Source: Fragum whitleyi (taxonomy: Eukaryota > Mollusca > Bivalvia > Cardiida > Cardiidae). From it: a stretch of DNA of 64,000 nucleotides. Below, one piece after another: positions 10,802-21,007 of this stretch. How positions within the stretch are numbered: position 1 is the first letter of the stretch; every line of letters starts with the position of its first letter. The stretch spans positions 33,447,056 to 33,511,055 of the forward strand of contig OX411556.1 in the NCBI GenBank assembly GCA_948146395.1, given 5' to 3'. The position numbers were made by a program, and so were the translations under genes. The notes beneath the pieces are model-generated. The model did no database searches, had not been told where the DNA came from, and worked only from the letters and a program-made list of their open reading frames with translations.

Positions 10802-11022
10802 CCCTTTGCTGTTTAATCCCTGATTTTTGCGTGCCTGTGATTTTATAATTGAGAAAACATTGTGAAAAAAGAAGAAATTGCTTCTGACAAGCAATTTCTT
10901 CTTTTTGCACACTATTTTCTACCCTACTGAGTGGTTATTTTTCAAATTAAATCCACTTTAAATTTTCGTCTGCAAAACCTTTGAATTTGGACAGGTCCAA
11001 AATTTTGTAAAACAGGAAAGGG
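10802..11022. mobile_element. piggyBac-like MITE, copy 2 (221 bp)
   Basis: TTAA at 10798-10801 and 11023-11026. Same termini (CCCTTTGCTGTTT ... AAAACAGGAAAGGG), same internal hairpin and the same 221-bp length as 2984-3204, with a small number of substitutions. No coding capacity. Its right TTAA directly abuts the start of an N element. Confidence 0.92.
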
Positions 11023-11026
11023 TTAA

Positions 11027-12050
11027 CAAGAGGACCTTGAGGGCCTAAGACCGCTCAACTGACTCTTTGAAAAGCCTTTATCTTGAAAGTGCTGTTCAAG
11101 ATATAACAAGAAATACATTCCTGAAAATATAACTATAAATGAAGGAGAAATGGTGTTTACAAGAAAATTTATTTAGAGGCTCCTTTTCCAATGGCGTCGC
11201 ACGTGTGTACCAAATGGCAATCATGTGGCAATGGTCACGAGGAATATTTTCTTTAAGTTTCATGGCAATCCATGCATAAATATAGAAGTTGTGTAAACAA
11301 TAGATATGACATAAAGCCTCTTTTTTCCATGACAAAGCATATTATAACCAAACCTCCATGAACTGCACATTGTCACCTGATAAAGAACATTCAATGAGAG
11401 GTTTTAACAAATCTTTAAACCAAAGAGGAGTTGTGTAAACAAGGAAGTTAACATTAAGGCTCCCTTTTCCGTGGGATTTTTTAATGAAAATCTATGTATA
11501 AATGTAGTACCGGTAGTTGTGTTGCTCCTTTTATCATAACGCGGCAAATAATACAACCACAAGTTTTGACCTCCGATATCATCTTAAAATTCCTTTACGG
11601 TCCCTTTTGTCGTGACGCTCAGTCGATCAGACAAATTTTCAAAGTGAACAATCATTGTGATCATACAAATACAAGCATTCTGAGCAAGTTTGAAGACAAT
11701 CCGAAGAACACCGCATGCTCTTAAGTGTTACAAAGGATTTTTTATTAATTTTTCATTTGGCCATTTTCCCGTGACACTTGAGAGAACGGGTCGCTTTTCG
11801 GAAGGAACCATCCTTGTGATAGTTCAGTCGTTCTGACCAAGTTTAAAGACAAATGCATGAAAACCTTGGTCTAAAGAGCGTTAGTGAGGATGTCTAATTA
11901 AAGTAACATTTAGCCCCTTTTCCTGTGACACTAGACGATTCGGGCCCATTTACAAAAGGAACCACCCCTTAAGATACTACAACCAATCATTCTAAGTAAG
12001 TTTGGGGTCATTTGGATTAAAACTGTGGACTTTATAGCTATAACAAGGGG
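11027..12050 (+). repeat. Family N array, copy N4 (3' terminus not found)
   Basis: Starts CAAGAGGACCTTGAGGGCCT (5' hairpin AGGACC/GGGCCT) then CCGCTCAACT. It continues as diverged monomers of about 135-160 bp, each with a (G/C)CCCTTTTCC(A/G)TG-type phrase near 11176, 11311, 11450, 11592, 11753 and 11906. The variant resembles N3 (50799-51970) more than N1. It ends where the MITE-A at 12052 begins, without the usual GAGCTAA end. Confidence 0.7.
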
Positions 12051-12051
12051 A

Positions 12052-12474
12052 CAGTAAACAACAACGTGAAATTGACAAAATAAATGATGTTGGAATGATT
12101 TTGGAATTAATTAGTGTGAGTGTGCGGAGCATGTTTTGAGTGAATGTAATTGGAGGTAAACCAATATTGCAAAGTTGGTTCGCGATATTTATTACCTTCC
12201 TTTAATAAGATTTGCATACAAGTTCTATAAATATCTTCCTATTTTTTCAAGAACCTATTAGACGCTTACAATTTCAATTGTGTCAGCGAAATCGCGATTC
12301 TTTTCTTTTTACCTTAATTTTCAATATAGTTGTTGATTTTATCTTTTTTAGTCATTTGCGTTTTTAATCGATTTGAGTTAGTGTTTAGAATGAATGAATG
12401 AATAAGACACTGAGTGAGTGATTTAGAATGTTTTTTGTTTGAGATGAATGTCAATTTCACGATGTAACTAACTG
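12052..12474 (+). mobile_element. MITE-A copy, complete (about 423 bp)
   Basis: Left terminus CAGTAAACAACAACGTG (left flank GA instead of TA, probably mutated). Right terminus CACGATGTAACTAACTG followed by TA. Confidence 0.85.
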
Positions 12475-12896
12475 TACAAACTTTGAGGAAAGGCTGTGAA
12501 TTGAAAACATTACCATTCTTTTTTTATTCGGTGAATGGATAGCTTTAAATAACCGTGGCATTATCTGGATTAAAAAAAAAGTTTTAAAAATTCGTGTTCA
12601 AGGTCGACCAGTCCTAACGAGACGCTGACAATGACAAATTAGCAATTATAGGGAGTCCTTCAGGATTTGTGGCGCGCTCTCTCTGTGAAACTACTCCATT
12701 ATGTAAATAACATAGAAAACTAGCACCTTCAAGCTGCTGCAGTTTAAGTGCCGATCTATACCTTATCATGTTCCATCGATTTGAAAAAAAGGTTCTTACA
12801 AATTAGATAAACGCCTATTGACTCACCCCCTAGAAAATCTAACACCATTAGTGCAAAAAGTGTGGACCAATTAAAGAACGAAGAGTGATACAGTAA
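12475..12896. other. No feature seen
   Basis: A/T-rich spacer with no repeat terminus or coding signal recognised. Confidence 0.5.
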
Positions 12897-13062
12897 TGAA
12901 CATCTAGAAATTGACCATATGAATTATTTGGGAATAATTTTGGAACTAAATTGAATGAGTGTGGGGAGTTAGTTTTGGGTGAAATTAAAGCGATGTAATC
13001 CAAATAACAAAATTAGCGGTTTTTATTATACCCCCCCCCCCCTTTTAATAAAACATTTTCTT
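12897..13062 (+). mobile_element. MITE-A left half with C-tract core
   Basis: Degenerate left end (AACATCTAGAAATTGACC), then the left arm GGAACTAAATTGAATGAGTG and core AACAAAATTAGCGGTTTTTA. The position of TTACCTCCC is occupied by twelve C (13031-13042). The right half is absent; a C-family repeat follows. Confidence 0.7.
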
Positions 13063-13069
13063 TTCTTGC

Positions 13070-13292
13070 GTCCTTATCAATTCTCACAATCGAGTTAGAT
13101 ATTTTTTTCATACAATACTTTAAGTTTGTATTATATTTATCTTATAACCTCTATTTGTCTTGTTTTCGTCGATGTTTCTAACTGAAATGCAAGTTTTAAA
13201 AATAGCCGCATTATATCATTGTTCTAAAAATAACTATATGATATCATAAAAAATATCATAAGGGATGTTATCACACGGATATTTGTATAAAA
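13070..13292 (+). repeat. Family C dispersed foldback, copy 1 (left arm missing)
   Basis: Matches the right part of the copies at 25672 and 33410: ATCAATTCTCACAATCGAG, TTAGATATTTTTTTCATAC, TTATAACCTCTATTTGTC, CGTCGATGTTTCTAACTG and GGGATGTTATCACACGG. The left half of the hairpin is absent here. Confidence 0.75.
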
Positions 13293-13485
13293 TAAAAGAT
13301 GAAAGATAAAATGTTCTCTATACCATGGATGTCTTGCTCATTTTGCGCAGTCAGACCATTTCGCAACAACTAGATTGTCCATTTAAGCATGAATTTGCCA
13401 TATATATGTGACGCCATATATGTCTCTTATATATAAGGGACTGTCCGGGATCTCCGTCAAATAAATCTATAAAAAATATTGTATC

Positions 13486-13900
13486 ATGTAGAGGTCAACC
13501 AGGGCCTGAGGTTATAAAACTTTTCTCAGGCTCAACTGCGAATTTTCTCAAAGTTTGAATTAAAATAAATGCATGAAACTAATAGACGATATTAATAAGC
13601 TGATATCTTTAACAACTTAAAATTATCTTATATGTTATACATTAAAATGAGTATTTAAACAGAATTACGGCTTTAATCTCAAATTGAAATTTGAGAAAAT
13701 TTTGAATTGAGAATGTGAAAAGTTTTATAACCTCGAGCCCAGAAGGTCGTCTTTGAAAATGGTTATAAAGAAAGGTGGAACAATCATTCTAGATTCAGAA
13801 AATCGGTAAATTACGAAAAGTGCCGATCTTGGTGAGTCTGCGCAAATCGGGGCAATACTTAACGCACTACGCAGATGATCCCTTTTCGCGTGACAGCTTA
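13486..13900 (+). repeat. Family D dispersed repeat, copy 1, split by element R
   Basis: Begins AGGTCAACCAGGGC, is interrupted by 13506-13737, then continues CCAGAAGGTCGTC, GATTCAGAAAATCGG, GTGAGTCTGCGCAAATCGG and CCCTTTTCGCGTGACAGC. Other copies are at 15432, 31165 and 35180. The middle (CTGCGCA..) resembles a small DNA repeat common in bivalves; class unknown. Confidence 0.65.
13506..13737. mobile_element. Element R, foldback MITE (about 232 bp)
   Basis: Terminal inverted repeats GAGGTTATAAAACTTTTC on the left and GAAAAGTTTTATAACCTC on the right; similarity continues inward (AATTTTCTCAAA). It lies inside a D repeat. No coding capacity; superfamily not assigned. Confidence 0.75.
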
Positions 13901-14292
13901 CATATATTTTTTCTCTCCATAGTTTAAGTATATTTAAACACCGACATTACGCCTACTCACGGCTTTTACATCCCATAAAATTCGAAATTTGAAAAAATGA
14001 GATTACATTCTGTTGAAATGTCGATGTTTGTTTCTTTAAAAAGACATTTTATTACCATTAGTGTGTAAGGATTGTTTTCAAAATGAGACAAATAAGACAT
14101 AAACAATGGTATCAAGACGGTTTCACCTTCGGAAGTTTAATATTCTGCACAAGCATAAAACGGATAGAATTCTTTTTAAAGCTATGAACATTATGAATTT
14201 GAAGCTCAATTAATTATATCCATTAAAAAAAACTCGATCGATGTTACTTTATCAGCTTCCAAAACACTCACCTAGATCGTGCTTAACTCTTA
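13901..14292. other. No feature seen
   Basis: A/T-rich with no recognisable terminus, tRNA-like sequence or coding signal. Confidence 0.5.
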
Positions 14293-14430
14293 TAGTAAGA
14301 AACATCGTGAAATTGACAAAATGAATGATTTGGGAATAAATCAAAATTGAATAGAATGAGGGTGTGGAGAGAATTTTGAATAATCTTTAATTTTTACCCC
14401 TCTCCCTTTAATGGTATATACGTACTTTTC
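14293..14430 (+). mobile_element. MITE-A left-half fragment
   Basis: TA, then TAGTAAGAAACATCGTG at 14293. The left arm extends to GGGTGTGGAGAGAATTTTG, then the core is shortened to ACCCCTCTCCCTTTAATGG and the right half is missing. Confidence 0.7.
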
Positions 14431-15147
14431 TAATTTGGTTTCATAACGTACAAATCAAAAGCTAGAACAAAAACACCTCCCATCGGGTGCAGCGATCGAC
14501 TGCAGGTGCTTGATAATGCAAAGAAAAAAAACGAAAAAGGGGCATTATTCGAACGAAAATGCTACCAGAGTTATCCTCTTAATAGTTTGGATAGCTCTTG
14601 TAATGGTAATAAAACATGCCAAGTTTCATGAAAATATGATCAATTTCAACAGAGATATGTTCAAGATTAAAGTTCGTCACTCCAATGCCAAAAACAACAC
14701 CATAAACCAGATTTATCATCTAACCTTTCCAAATGCAACAACACCAACATGAATGCGTACGACGCTAAGATGATCACAATACCTCGCGCTTTCTCCGAAA
14801 ACATCCGAGTTAAAATAGTATGCCGAATTTGCCAAAATTAAATGTTAAAGATTCAAATATCCGTAGATTTTCATAGTCTGCAGTTTTTTAGTTTAACGAT
14901 CTGGCAAGCGATATCCAGATATCAGATACAAACACACTGATTTTAGTGACATTAACGACATACATATTGTGAGTCTAAACAAAGAATTCACAGCGGGGTA
15001 ATTCTTGTCTACAAACCGAGAAAATTGGTATTTTTGGAAGTGTATTTGCGAGGCAAGTAATAATCGGCTTGTTTCTGAGATATTTGATTTGTCATAAAGA
15101 AACCAATAATAAATCGTAAAAGTGATATTCACTCAACGTTCCATTTA
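14431..15147. other. No feature supported
   Basis: Open frames of about 80 codons (14510-14752 plus strand, 14893-15132 minus strand) show no motif. A CATCGGGTGC..GCAGGTGCTTG stretch near 14480 could be an old family N trace but is too short to call. Confidence 0.4.
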
Positions 15148-15431
15148 CGGTTAATAACATCGTGAAATTTTTCAAGATGTATGATTTTTGAATGATTCTT
15201 TGAATGAAATTGCATGAGTTTGATACGCGAGTTTTAAATAATTTTTAAAGGAGATCTAATAGAATCGATATTGTCGAAGTGTAAGAAATAAGTGATAGTT
15301 TTAACTCCCTTTAATAAAGTCTATTTCTGCGGACTCGTTTTTTAACGCCTAATAATGCCTTCTCGTGAAATATTTTTCATATCAGTCATAACCAGTTGAT
15401 TATCTTTTATATATATTTTAGAAAATAAAGT

Positions 15432-15615
15432 TCTCCAGCAGAGGTCAACCAGAAATCGCATTTAAAAATAATGATTGGGAAATAAATATGATTTGTCTCG
15501 ATGAAGAAAATCAGTCAATTGTGAAAAGTCATGACCCTTGTTGGCCTGGGAACCTGCGCAGGTTGACTAGGGTCTACACTTTACGCCCTACCAAGTTGAT
15601 TCCTTTTCGCCTTGC
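15432..15615 (+). repeat. Family D copy 2, nested in MITE-A
   Basis: AGAGGTCAACCAG, TAATGATTGGGAAAT, GAAAATCAGTCAATTG, CCTGCGCAGGTTGAC and CCTTTTCGCCTTGCGG follow the order of blocks in D copy 1 without the R insert. Confidence 0.65.
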
Positions 15616-15675
15616 GGTTCAATTGGGAGCGTTTTTCATGGTTTAAGTGAGTGTTTGGTATGACTGAATGACTGA

Positions 15676-15719
15676 ATAAATGAATGAATGAATGAATGAA
15701 TGAATGAATGAATGAATGG
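15676..15719. repeat. (AATG)n microsatellite
   Basis: About ten uninterrupted GAAT units, at the MITE-A right-arm site that normally reads GGAATGAATGAATGG. Confidence 0.95.
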
Positions 15720-15947
15720 AGAGATTTTGAATGGAGAGAGATTTTGAATGGTTTAGATCGAGGTTAAAGTCAAAAACACGATGTTACTAACTGTTTTAGG
15801 AATTACATGGCCATATCACCTGTTCACTGATAATTGTAATGCCATCTACGTAATATCACGGTTAAATTAGTACATCATTTTTATCCGCTTATTAGCTTTC
15901 TTTTCTATCCTTAACAATAAATTCTACTCTTTGTAAAAAATCATATA

Positions 15948-16387
15948 CAGTAAGTTACATCGTGAAATTGACATTCATCTCAATAAAAAACATTCTAAAT
16001 TAATCACTTATCGCTCAATTTATTTTTTCCAAACACTCATTCAAACCGATCAAAAGCGCTACTAAAAATGACTAAAATTGATACATTCTACAACTAAATT
16101 GAAATATATAAAATAGAAAGAAAAACGCGATTTCACTGACATAAATGAAATTTTAAGCGTCTGATAATTTCTTGAAGATATAGGAAGATATTTATAGAAA
16201 TTGTATGCATATTTTATTAAAGGAAGGTAATAAATATAACTAATTTTGTTATTCCTGAACAAAATTTGCGATTTTCGTTTACTTCCCTTAAAATTCACTC
16301 AAAAACTTGCTCCACACACGCATTCAATTTTACTCCAAAATCATTCCAAAATCATTCATCTTGTAAATTTCACGATGTTCTTAACTG
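15948..16387 (-). mobile_element. MITE-A copy, complete (about 440 bp)
   Basis: TA at 15946-15947. Left terminus CAGTAAGTTACATCGTG; right terminus CACGATGTTCTTAACTG, then AT rather than TA. The core hairpin (AGGAAGGTAATAAATATAAC ... GTTTACTTCCC) is intact. Confidence 0.88.
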
Positions 16388-16880
16388 ATATTTTCAAAAT
16401 ATACTTTGAACATATAGGATCATTGATGTGATTTTTCTAAAGAAACTATATTAACCGAGAAAAGAATTATAAATGTAATTAAACGTTTCTTCGCGAGATT
16501 AATAACTTTTCCATTGAAACAATTGAGAGAATATCAATATTTTATGTTATTTATTTATTTTTGTTTTTAAAATAATTACCGAAATTGCAGTATGGTATTG
16601 TTTTGATAACGAAAAACACATCAAATATCCCGCTGTTTGGCTAGACAGGGGTATACAAATTAAATTTCCAAAATTACCGCCTTTATTTGACAGCGGTCCA
16701 ATCACGGCCCCGTCCACAAGTCAATTAAATAGTCTCCAAAGAAATAATCTGGCTGCGGACCTACTAGTCACGTGACAACTCCATTACATAAACGTTTAAT
16801 AAGACCGTTGTTCTTTCTCGGAAACACATTAGCTTTACTTTGAATTTTCTTTATTATACAAAGTTTAACTTTGGAATAAT
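16388..16880. other. No gene seen
   Basis: 16640-16800 is more complex and less A/T-rich (CAGCGGTCCAATCACGGCCCC, AGTCACGTGACAACTCC) but matches nothing else in the window and has no open frame worth calling. Confidence 0.45.
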
Positions 16881-16882
16881 AA

Positions 16883-17050
16883 TACATTTAATAAAATTGT
16901 GAAATTGAAACCATTCAAAATCACTCGCTCAGCGATCCCAAATAGTTGAAATACCGCGGCTTCGAAATCGTTGAGATCAAATAATTGCATGATTTTATTG
17001 GCTGGTGTTTATTTTTAAGCGTTTTATTTAACCGTGAAGAAACAAATTCT
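16883..17050 (-). mobile_element. MITE-A left-half fragment
   Basis: ACATTTAATAAAATTGTG decayed terminus, then CTCGCTCAGCG, GATTTTATTGGCTGGTG and TTAAGCGTTTTATT in family order. The rest is missing. The 108-codon minus-strand frame at 17024-17350 shows no known domain. Confidence 0.65.
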
Positions 17051-17441
17051 GACTATTAGAAATGGTTTTATACACAAAAACTTTTGCAATCTACCAATTC
17101 TAATAAGAACAACAAAATAACAAGTGTGTGTCAACATATTTTTTCTGACAATCAACAAATAAATTGGAAGGACCATCATTACATCGAGGCAAGTAAAATA
17201 ATATTCTGACAAGAGTAACAAAAGAGGAGAAATACTATTTCCAAAGCAGTCACTCCAAATTAGGTCAACTGTAATTTGCTGTAAATACATGGTACTGTAA
17301 CTACCATAATGATCACAACTGTAGTACAATGCAATTATACCTGGCCGCATTGGTTCGTTTAGTTCTTTTTTTCTGGGTTAATACAGTGACAAATATCGAG
17401 AAATTTACATTCAACCCACTCAAAAACAGTTTGAAACGCTA

Positions 17442-17694
17442 CAGTTACGAAAATCGTGAAATTGACAAGATAAATGCATTTGATAAGAGGCTGGAATTAA
17501 ATTGAGTTAGTGTGATGATCAAATTTTGAATGGTTTTCAAAGGAGGTAAAACATAATTGATAATTTTGTGCAATTTGACTGAAACCATTGATATTCCTTT
17601 AGCTCCCTTTGATACACTCCAAAACTCATTCAAACCATTCATTTATTTTAAGTACTTAATCATTCTATTGTCAACATCACAGTGTTCTTAACAG
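17442..17694. mobile_element. Short palindromic derivative of MITE-A (253 bp)
   Basis: TA on both sides (17440-17441, 17695-17696). The left half has GACAAGATAAATGC and TTGAGTTAGTGTGATG; the right half is an inverted copy of that same end (CATTCATTTATTTTAAG ... ATTGTCAACATCACAG). The element is two copies of one end joined at the GGAGGTAAAA core; the other end is absent. Confidence 0.82.
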
Positions 17695-18041
17695 TACAAT
17701 TATTTCAACGTTTTGTTTATTACTCTTTAACACTAAATAACATTATTACAATATTCTAAGACATGTCCTTGTATTTAGAACCTTATAAAATGACACATCA
17801 CATCAAAGAATTATTTACATAAACCAAATAAACTGTTACAAATGTACAATAAATGGATTAATATCTTTGACCAAAGCGCTCCTGCATACCGTTTTTTGTT
17901 GTCGTTGTTGTTGCTGTTTTCGAAAATATGCCCACCGACGTTAAAGGCGCATCCGAGAAGTGTGGTCTTATTTTGATAAAGAAAAACTGTGACTTATTGT
18001 TCAGAAAATGCGATAAACGTTATAATGTTGTTTAAAAAAGA
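17695..18041. other. No feature seen
   Basis: A/T-rich, with a short GTTGTTGTTGCTG run near 17905. No repeat terminus or coding signal recognised. Confidence 0.5.
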
Positions 18042-18258
18042 AACAAGGGCCATGAATGATATGGCCATTCCCCACCTATAAAAGCTTTATGGTTAACTGA
18101 GGCCAACTAGATTTATGGTGAAAGAAAGGGTGATAAAATATCGCTAATTTTGTCTAATTGGACGAAATAAGCTCTAATTTCATTCAAAACTCGCTCCTCT
18201 TAATCGTTCATTTTCATTCTTAAATCATTCACCATGTAAATTTCAAGATGTTGTAAGC
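18042..18258. mobile_element. N 5'-end fragment beside MITE-A right half
   Basis: 18042-18080 has AAACAAGGGCCATGAATG and then ATGGCCATTCCCCACC, the start of an N element with its 5' hairpin (GGCCAT/ATGGCC). From 18119 a MITE-A right half follows (GGGTGATAAAATATCGC, AAAACTCGCTCC, AAATTTCAAGATGTTG). Confidence 0.6.
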
Positions 18259-18537
18259 TTAAAGAATTACCTCCTTGAATTTTTTCTCCTCCTGGTGTGA
18301 TTTTGTCTATATGTGTATGCTATTTTTGACGAACCTTAAACGATAAGTGTGATTTGATCAGTGTCAGTTGTCTCCGAGTCCTAAATTATCTGGAAAAGTG
18401 CAAAGCAATAATCGGTGAAATGTCAGATATATTTCTTTGCACTTTTATTTGAAACACGTCGAAAGCGAGAGACAAATTTCTGTCCAATGTGTATGTATTT
18501 ATTTTTCTTGTAAAGTAAAACATACATACAATGTATT

Positions 18538-18892
18538 TAATAGAGGATAATCGTTTATTTCAGTGTGAGATCGATTTAAATACATTGAGTGGACAACAAA
18601 AGCTATTTTTTCACGAGTGGCGGAGCTAACGGTTATTCTTTTTCTTTATTGCAAAAATGAGACAAAATGTGAAATTTGTAGGACATAGTTTCGTAAAGCG
18701 CGTCATTTTGAGCGTGATTGCTTTGCAACGTTCATTGTGACGTCACTTATTTCTCCCCGCATAGATGACGTCAGATAGGATGAAATACACAAAAGTAGGG
18801 TATAAGTTTTTCATAGTTTCACTGCTTTTGCGGTGAGATTATCAAGTGATAATCTACCGTTATTTCTTGATAAACCACCGAAAAGAATTGAA
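18538..18892 (+). repeat. Element E copy 1
   Basis: Starts ATAGAGGATAATCG and ends GATAAACCACCGAAAAG. In between are GACAACAAAAGCTATTTTTTC, GAGACAAAATGTGAAATTT, GACGTCA twice and AGATTATCAAGTGATAATCT. The full order recurs inverted at 23895-24307. No open frame. The long terminal palindrome of the other copy is reduced here. Confidence 0.82.
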
Positions 18893-19177
18893 GGAATTGT
18901 TTTAAATTTTCAAAAACAATACGAAATCATTGAAAGTGATTGCATCTTTCCACTATATTGGCTTGTCTGTGTTTAAGCGTTTTATTTCACTGTTTCGATA
19001 CAAAAACATAAAAGTACGTAAAGTTTTCAACGGGAGGAAATAAATATCGATAATTTCGTCCAAATTGTACACTCCCCTTAAATTTCATTCAAAACTTGCT
19101 CCACACACTCATCCCATTTCATTCCTAATTCATTTCAAAATCATTCGTTTTGTCAATTTACACGATATTCTTAACTG
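18893..19177 (-). mobile_element. MITE-A right two-thirds
   Basis: Interior from about 18900 (AATACGAAATCATTG), then GGCTTGTCTGTG..AAGCG, core GGGAGGAAATAAATATCG, and right terminus TACACGATATTCTTAACTG followed by TA. The left end is missing where element E lies. Confidence 0.75.
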
Positions 19178-19533
19178 TAAACGTTATCAATCTTTATCTC
19201 AACTCAAGCTTTAATATAAAAATTATTGAATTTGTTGTTATCGTCATCGCGCATAAATTTTATCGTTTTGTGATACCTCTGATATTACTCAGTGGATTAA
19301 CATCAAACTTAGGATGTGCATATTAGTGCAATGTCAGGAGAGGCAGCTCAATGTTTTGTTTGTTAATTTTTTTTCCAACTATGGACTATTTCAGTTTGTT
19401 ACCTTATATCCATCACCAAACGGCTGAACGACTGAAGATTGCCAGCCGCATTAATTGCCCTGGTTCCACAGAAAAGGTTGATGTTCCATTTGTAAATGGT
19501 TAAATTAACTTTTTTAATATAGCTCTAGCCCTC
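19178..19533. other. No feature seen
   Basis: No repeat terminus, tRNA-like sequence or coding signal recognised. A short block at 19425-19470 (AACGGCTGAACGACTGAAG) is somewhat more complex. Confidence 0.45.
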
Positions 19534-19805
19534 GTCAGCCCGATTAAATTAGTTGGTAGAGCATCGAACTTCAACACCATTGGCACACTCACAAACTAAT
19601 TGTCTTTCGGATGAGACGTTAAGCAGAGGTCCCTTGTTACGGTGCTTTACATCGAGCACGTTAAGGAGCCATGGCGAATCTCAGCAGTGGTTTCGTCATG
19701 TATCCTTGCACTATCCCCAGTAACAACTAACTGTCTTCTGGGGGCGTTACTTATTTGGGCATATGCTACTGTAGCGACGATAAATAAACGGAAATACATA
19801 CAGCT
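19534..19805 (+). mobile_element. tRNA-derived SINE, copy 2, B box lost
   Basis: Head GTCAGCCCGATTAAATTAG with A box TTAGTTGGTAGAGC, then directly GGCACACTCACAAACTAATTG, so the B-box segment seen in copy 1 is deleted. Middle and 3' part match copy 1 (GATGAGACGTTAAGC, GGTGCTTTACATCGAGC, TAAGGAGCCATGGCG, CTCAGCAGTGG, GTAGCGACGATAAATA). The 87-codon frame at 19642-19905 is a by-product. Confidence 0.8.
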
Positions 19806-20097
19806 CTTGCCCGAAATGGTGAGGGATCAGTTTTGTCAATGCATTTTTGTCACCCCTGCCTTGAGAGATTTCCATAACGGACAGCAATCAGAGACATCCT
19901 TGTGACATATATACGTCATTTTCTTACGTAAACTCGAAATCGTACGGGTGAAAACATTCTAGACTCAGATATTAATCCAAATGAGAAAAAGAATTTACAA
20001 CATTTAGTCGATTTTGATTTTGACAAATTGATCTTAGCCTCGCCTAGAATTGAAAAGTTACTCAGCTCGCCAAGGCTCGCTATATAACTCCTGTTTT

Positions 20098-20210
20098 CAG
20101 GATGTAAAAGCGTTTCGCTAGCGCTTTGAGATGATACCCCGCTTTGCACGTGCACATACGTGCAAAGCGAGGTATCATTTCGAAAGCGCTTCGCTAACGT
20201 TTTCATCCTG
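20098..20210. repeat. Long near-perfect hairpin (arms about 50 bp)
   Basis: CAGGATGTAAAAGCG ... CGTTTTCATCCTG, with an inner stem GATGATACCCCGCTTTGCACG / CGTGCAAAGCGAGGTATCATT around GTGCACATAC. Few mismatches, so the palindrome is recent or maintained. Probably the centre of a foldback element; no terminal repeat or target duplication was found. Confidence 0.8.
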
Positions 20211-20516
20211 ACTGCAGGGAACATTTCTACTTTAGACTCTGTTAAGGCCAGCTTTTCTCAAACAAAATCTCATGACATATTCTATATTTATTTTGTCTTC
20301 TGCTCTTATTTCAAGATATTTCCTATTCTCAGGGCTATTTTTTCTACCAGAATATATATCACCTCGCATGAAACTAATTTCAAGTTGTCATAGTATGAAA
20401 TAGCCTGAAGGCGATGTTTACTAATTTTTTAGAAATGATATATATTCAAATATAGAAATGATACAATGATAATAAACAAATGCGCAAATTTCAGACTGGT
20501 TTCAAATCATACTCTA

Positions 20517-21007
20517 TACATCACACATCGTGAAATTCGTGAAATTGAAGTACCGTACGAGCAAATTCATTTTTAATCACACGCTCAGGACTCCGGTAAT
20601 TCATTTAGAATGCTCAGTCTACTCATCCAAAATTGCTCCGGAATCGTTCAATAACGCTAAAAATCGTTTAAAACGATCGCGATATCATTTAGATCGACCA
20701 TACTCAGTTAGTAGCATCGTGATATTTACTCTTTTTTTTTATCAAAAACGTTCTAAACCGTTCACTTGGCTCTAAATTCATTCATATATTCCAAACACTC
20801 GCTCAAAACCATTCAAAAACGGTAAAAATCACTTAATAGATAGTATCTACAACTTCATTCGAAATAAAAATCGCTAGAAAAACAATCCACGATTTCACTG
20901 ACTTAATTGAATTTTGATGGCTTGTGATTGATTCCAGAAGACATATAAAGTTGTTCATAGAACACGTATGCATATTTTATTCAAGGGAGTTACCATTTTC
21001 CCATTTA
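20517..21007 (-). mobile_element. Two adjacent MITE-A left parts
   Basis: 20523-20700 is a decayed left part (ACATCGTGAAATTCGTGAAA is a small duplication at the terminus). A second left terminus starts near 20707 (CAGTTAGTAGCATCGTG) and runs to the core near 21000 (TTCAAGGGAGTTACC), where the right half stops. Confidence 0.7.

Larger units (their letters stand above)
15148..15793 (+). mobile_element. MITE-A copy, interrupted by a D repeat and expanded at a tetranucleotide
   Basis: TA, then CGGTTAATAACATCGTG. Right terminus CACGATGTTACTAACTG. The 646-bp length is explained by a family D copy at 15432-15615 and a GAAT/AATG microsatellite at 15676-15719 in the right arm. Confidence 0.82.

Noticed and set aside
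17024..17350. 108-codon minus-strand frame with hydrophobic stretches
   Set aside because: No recognisable family, no context, partly inside a MITE-A fragment; A/T-rich sequence easily yields hydrophobic frames.
19642..19905. 87-codon frame on the plus strand
   Set aside because: It overlaps the SINE middle and tail; no domain.
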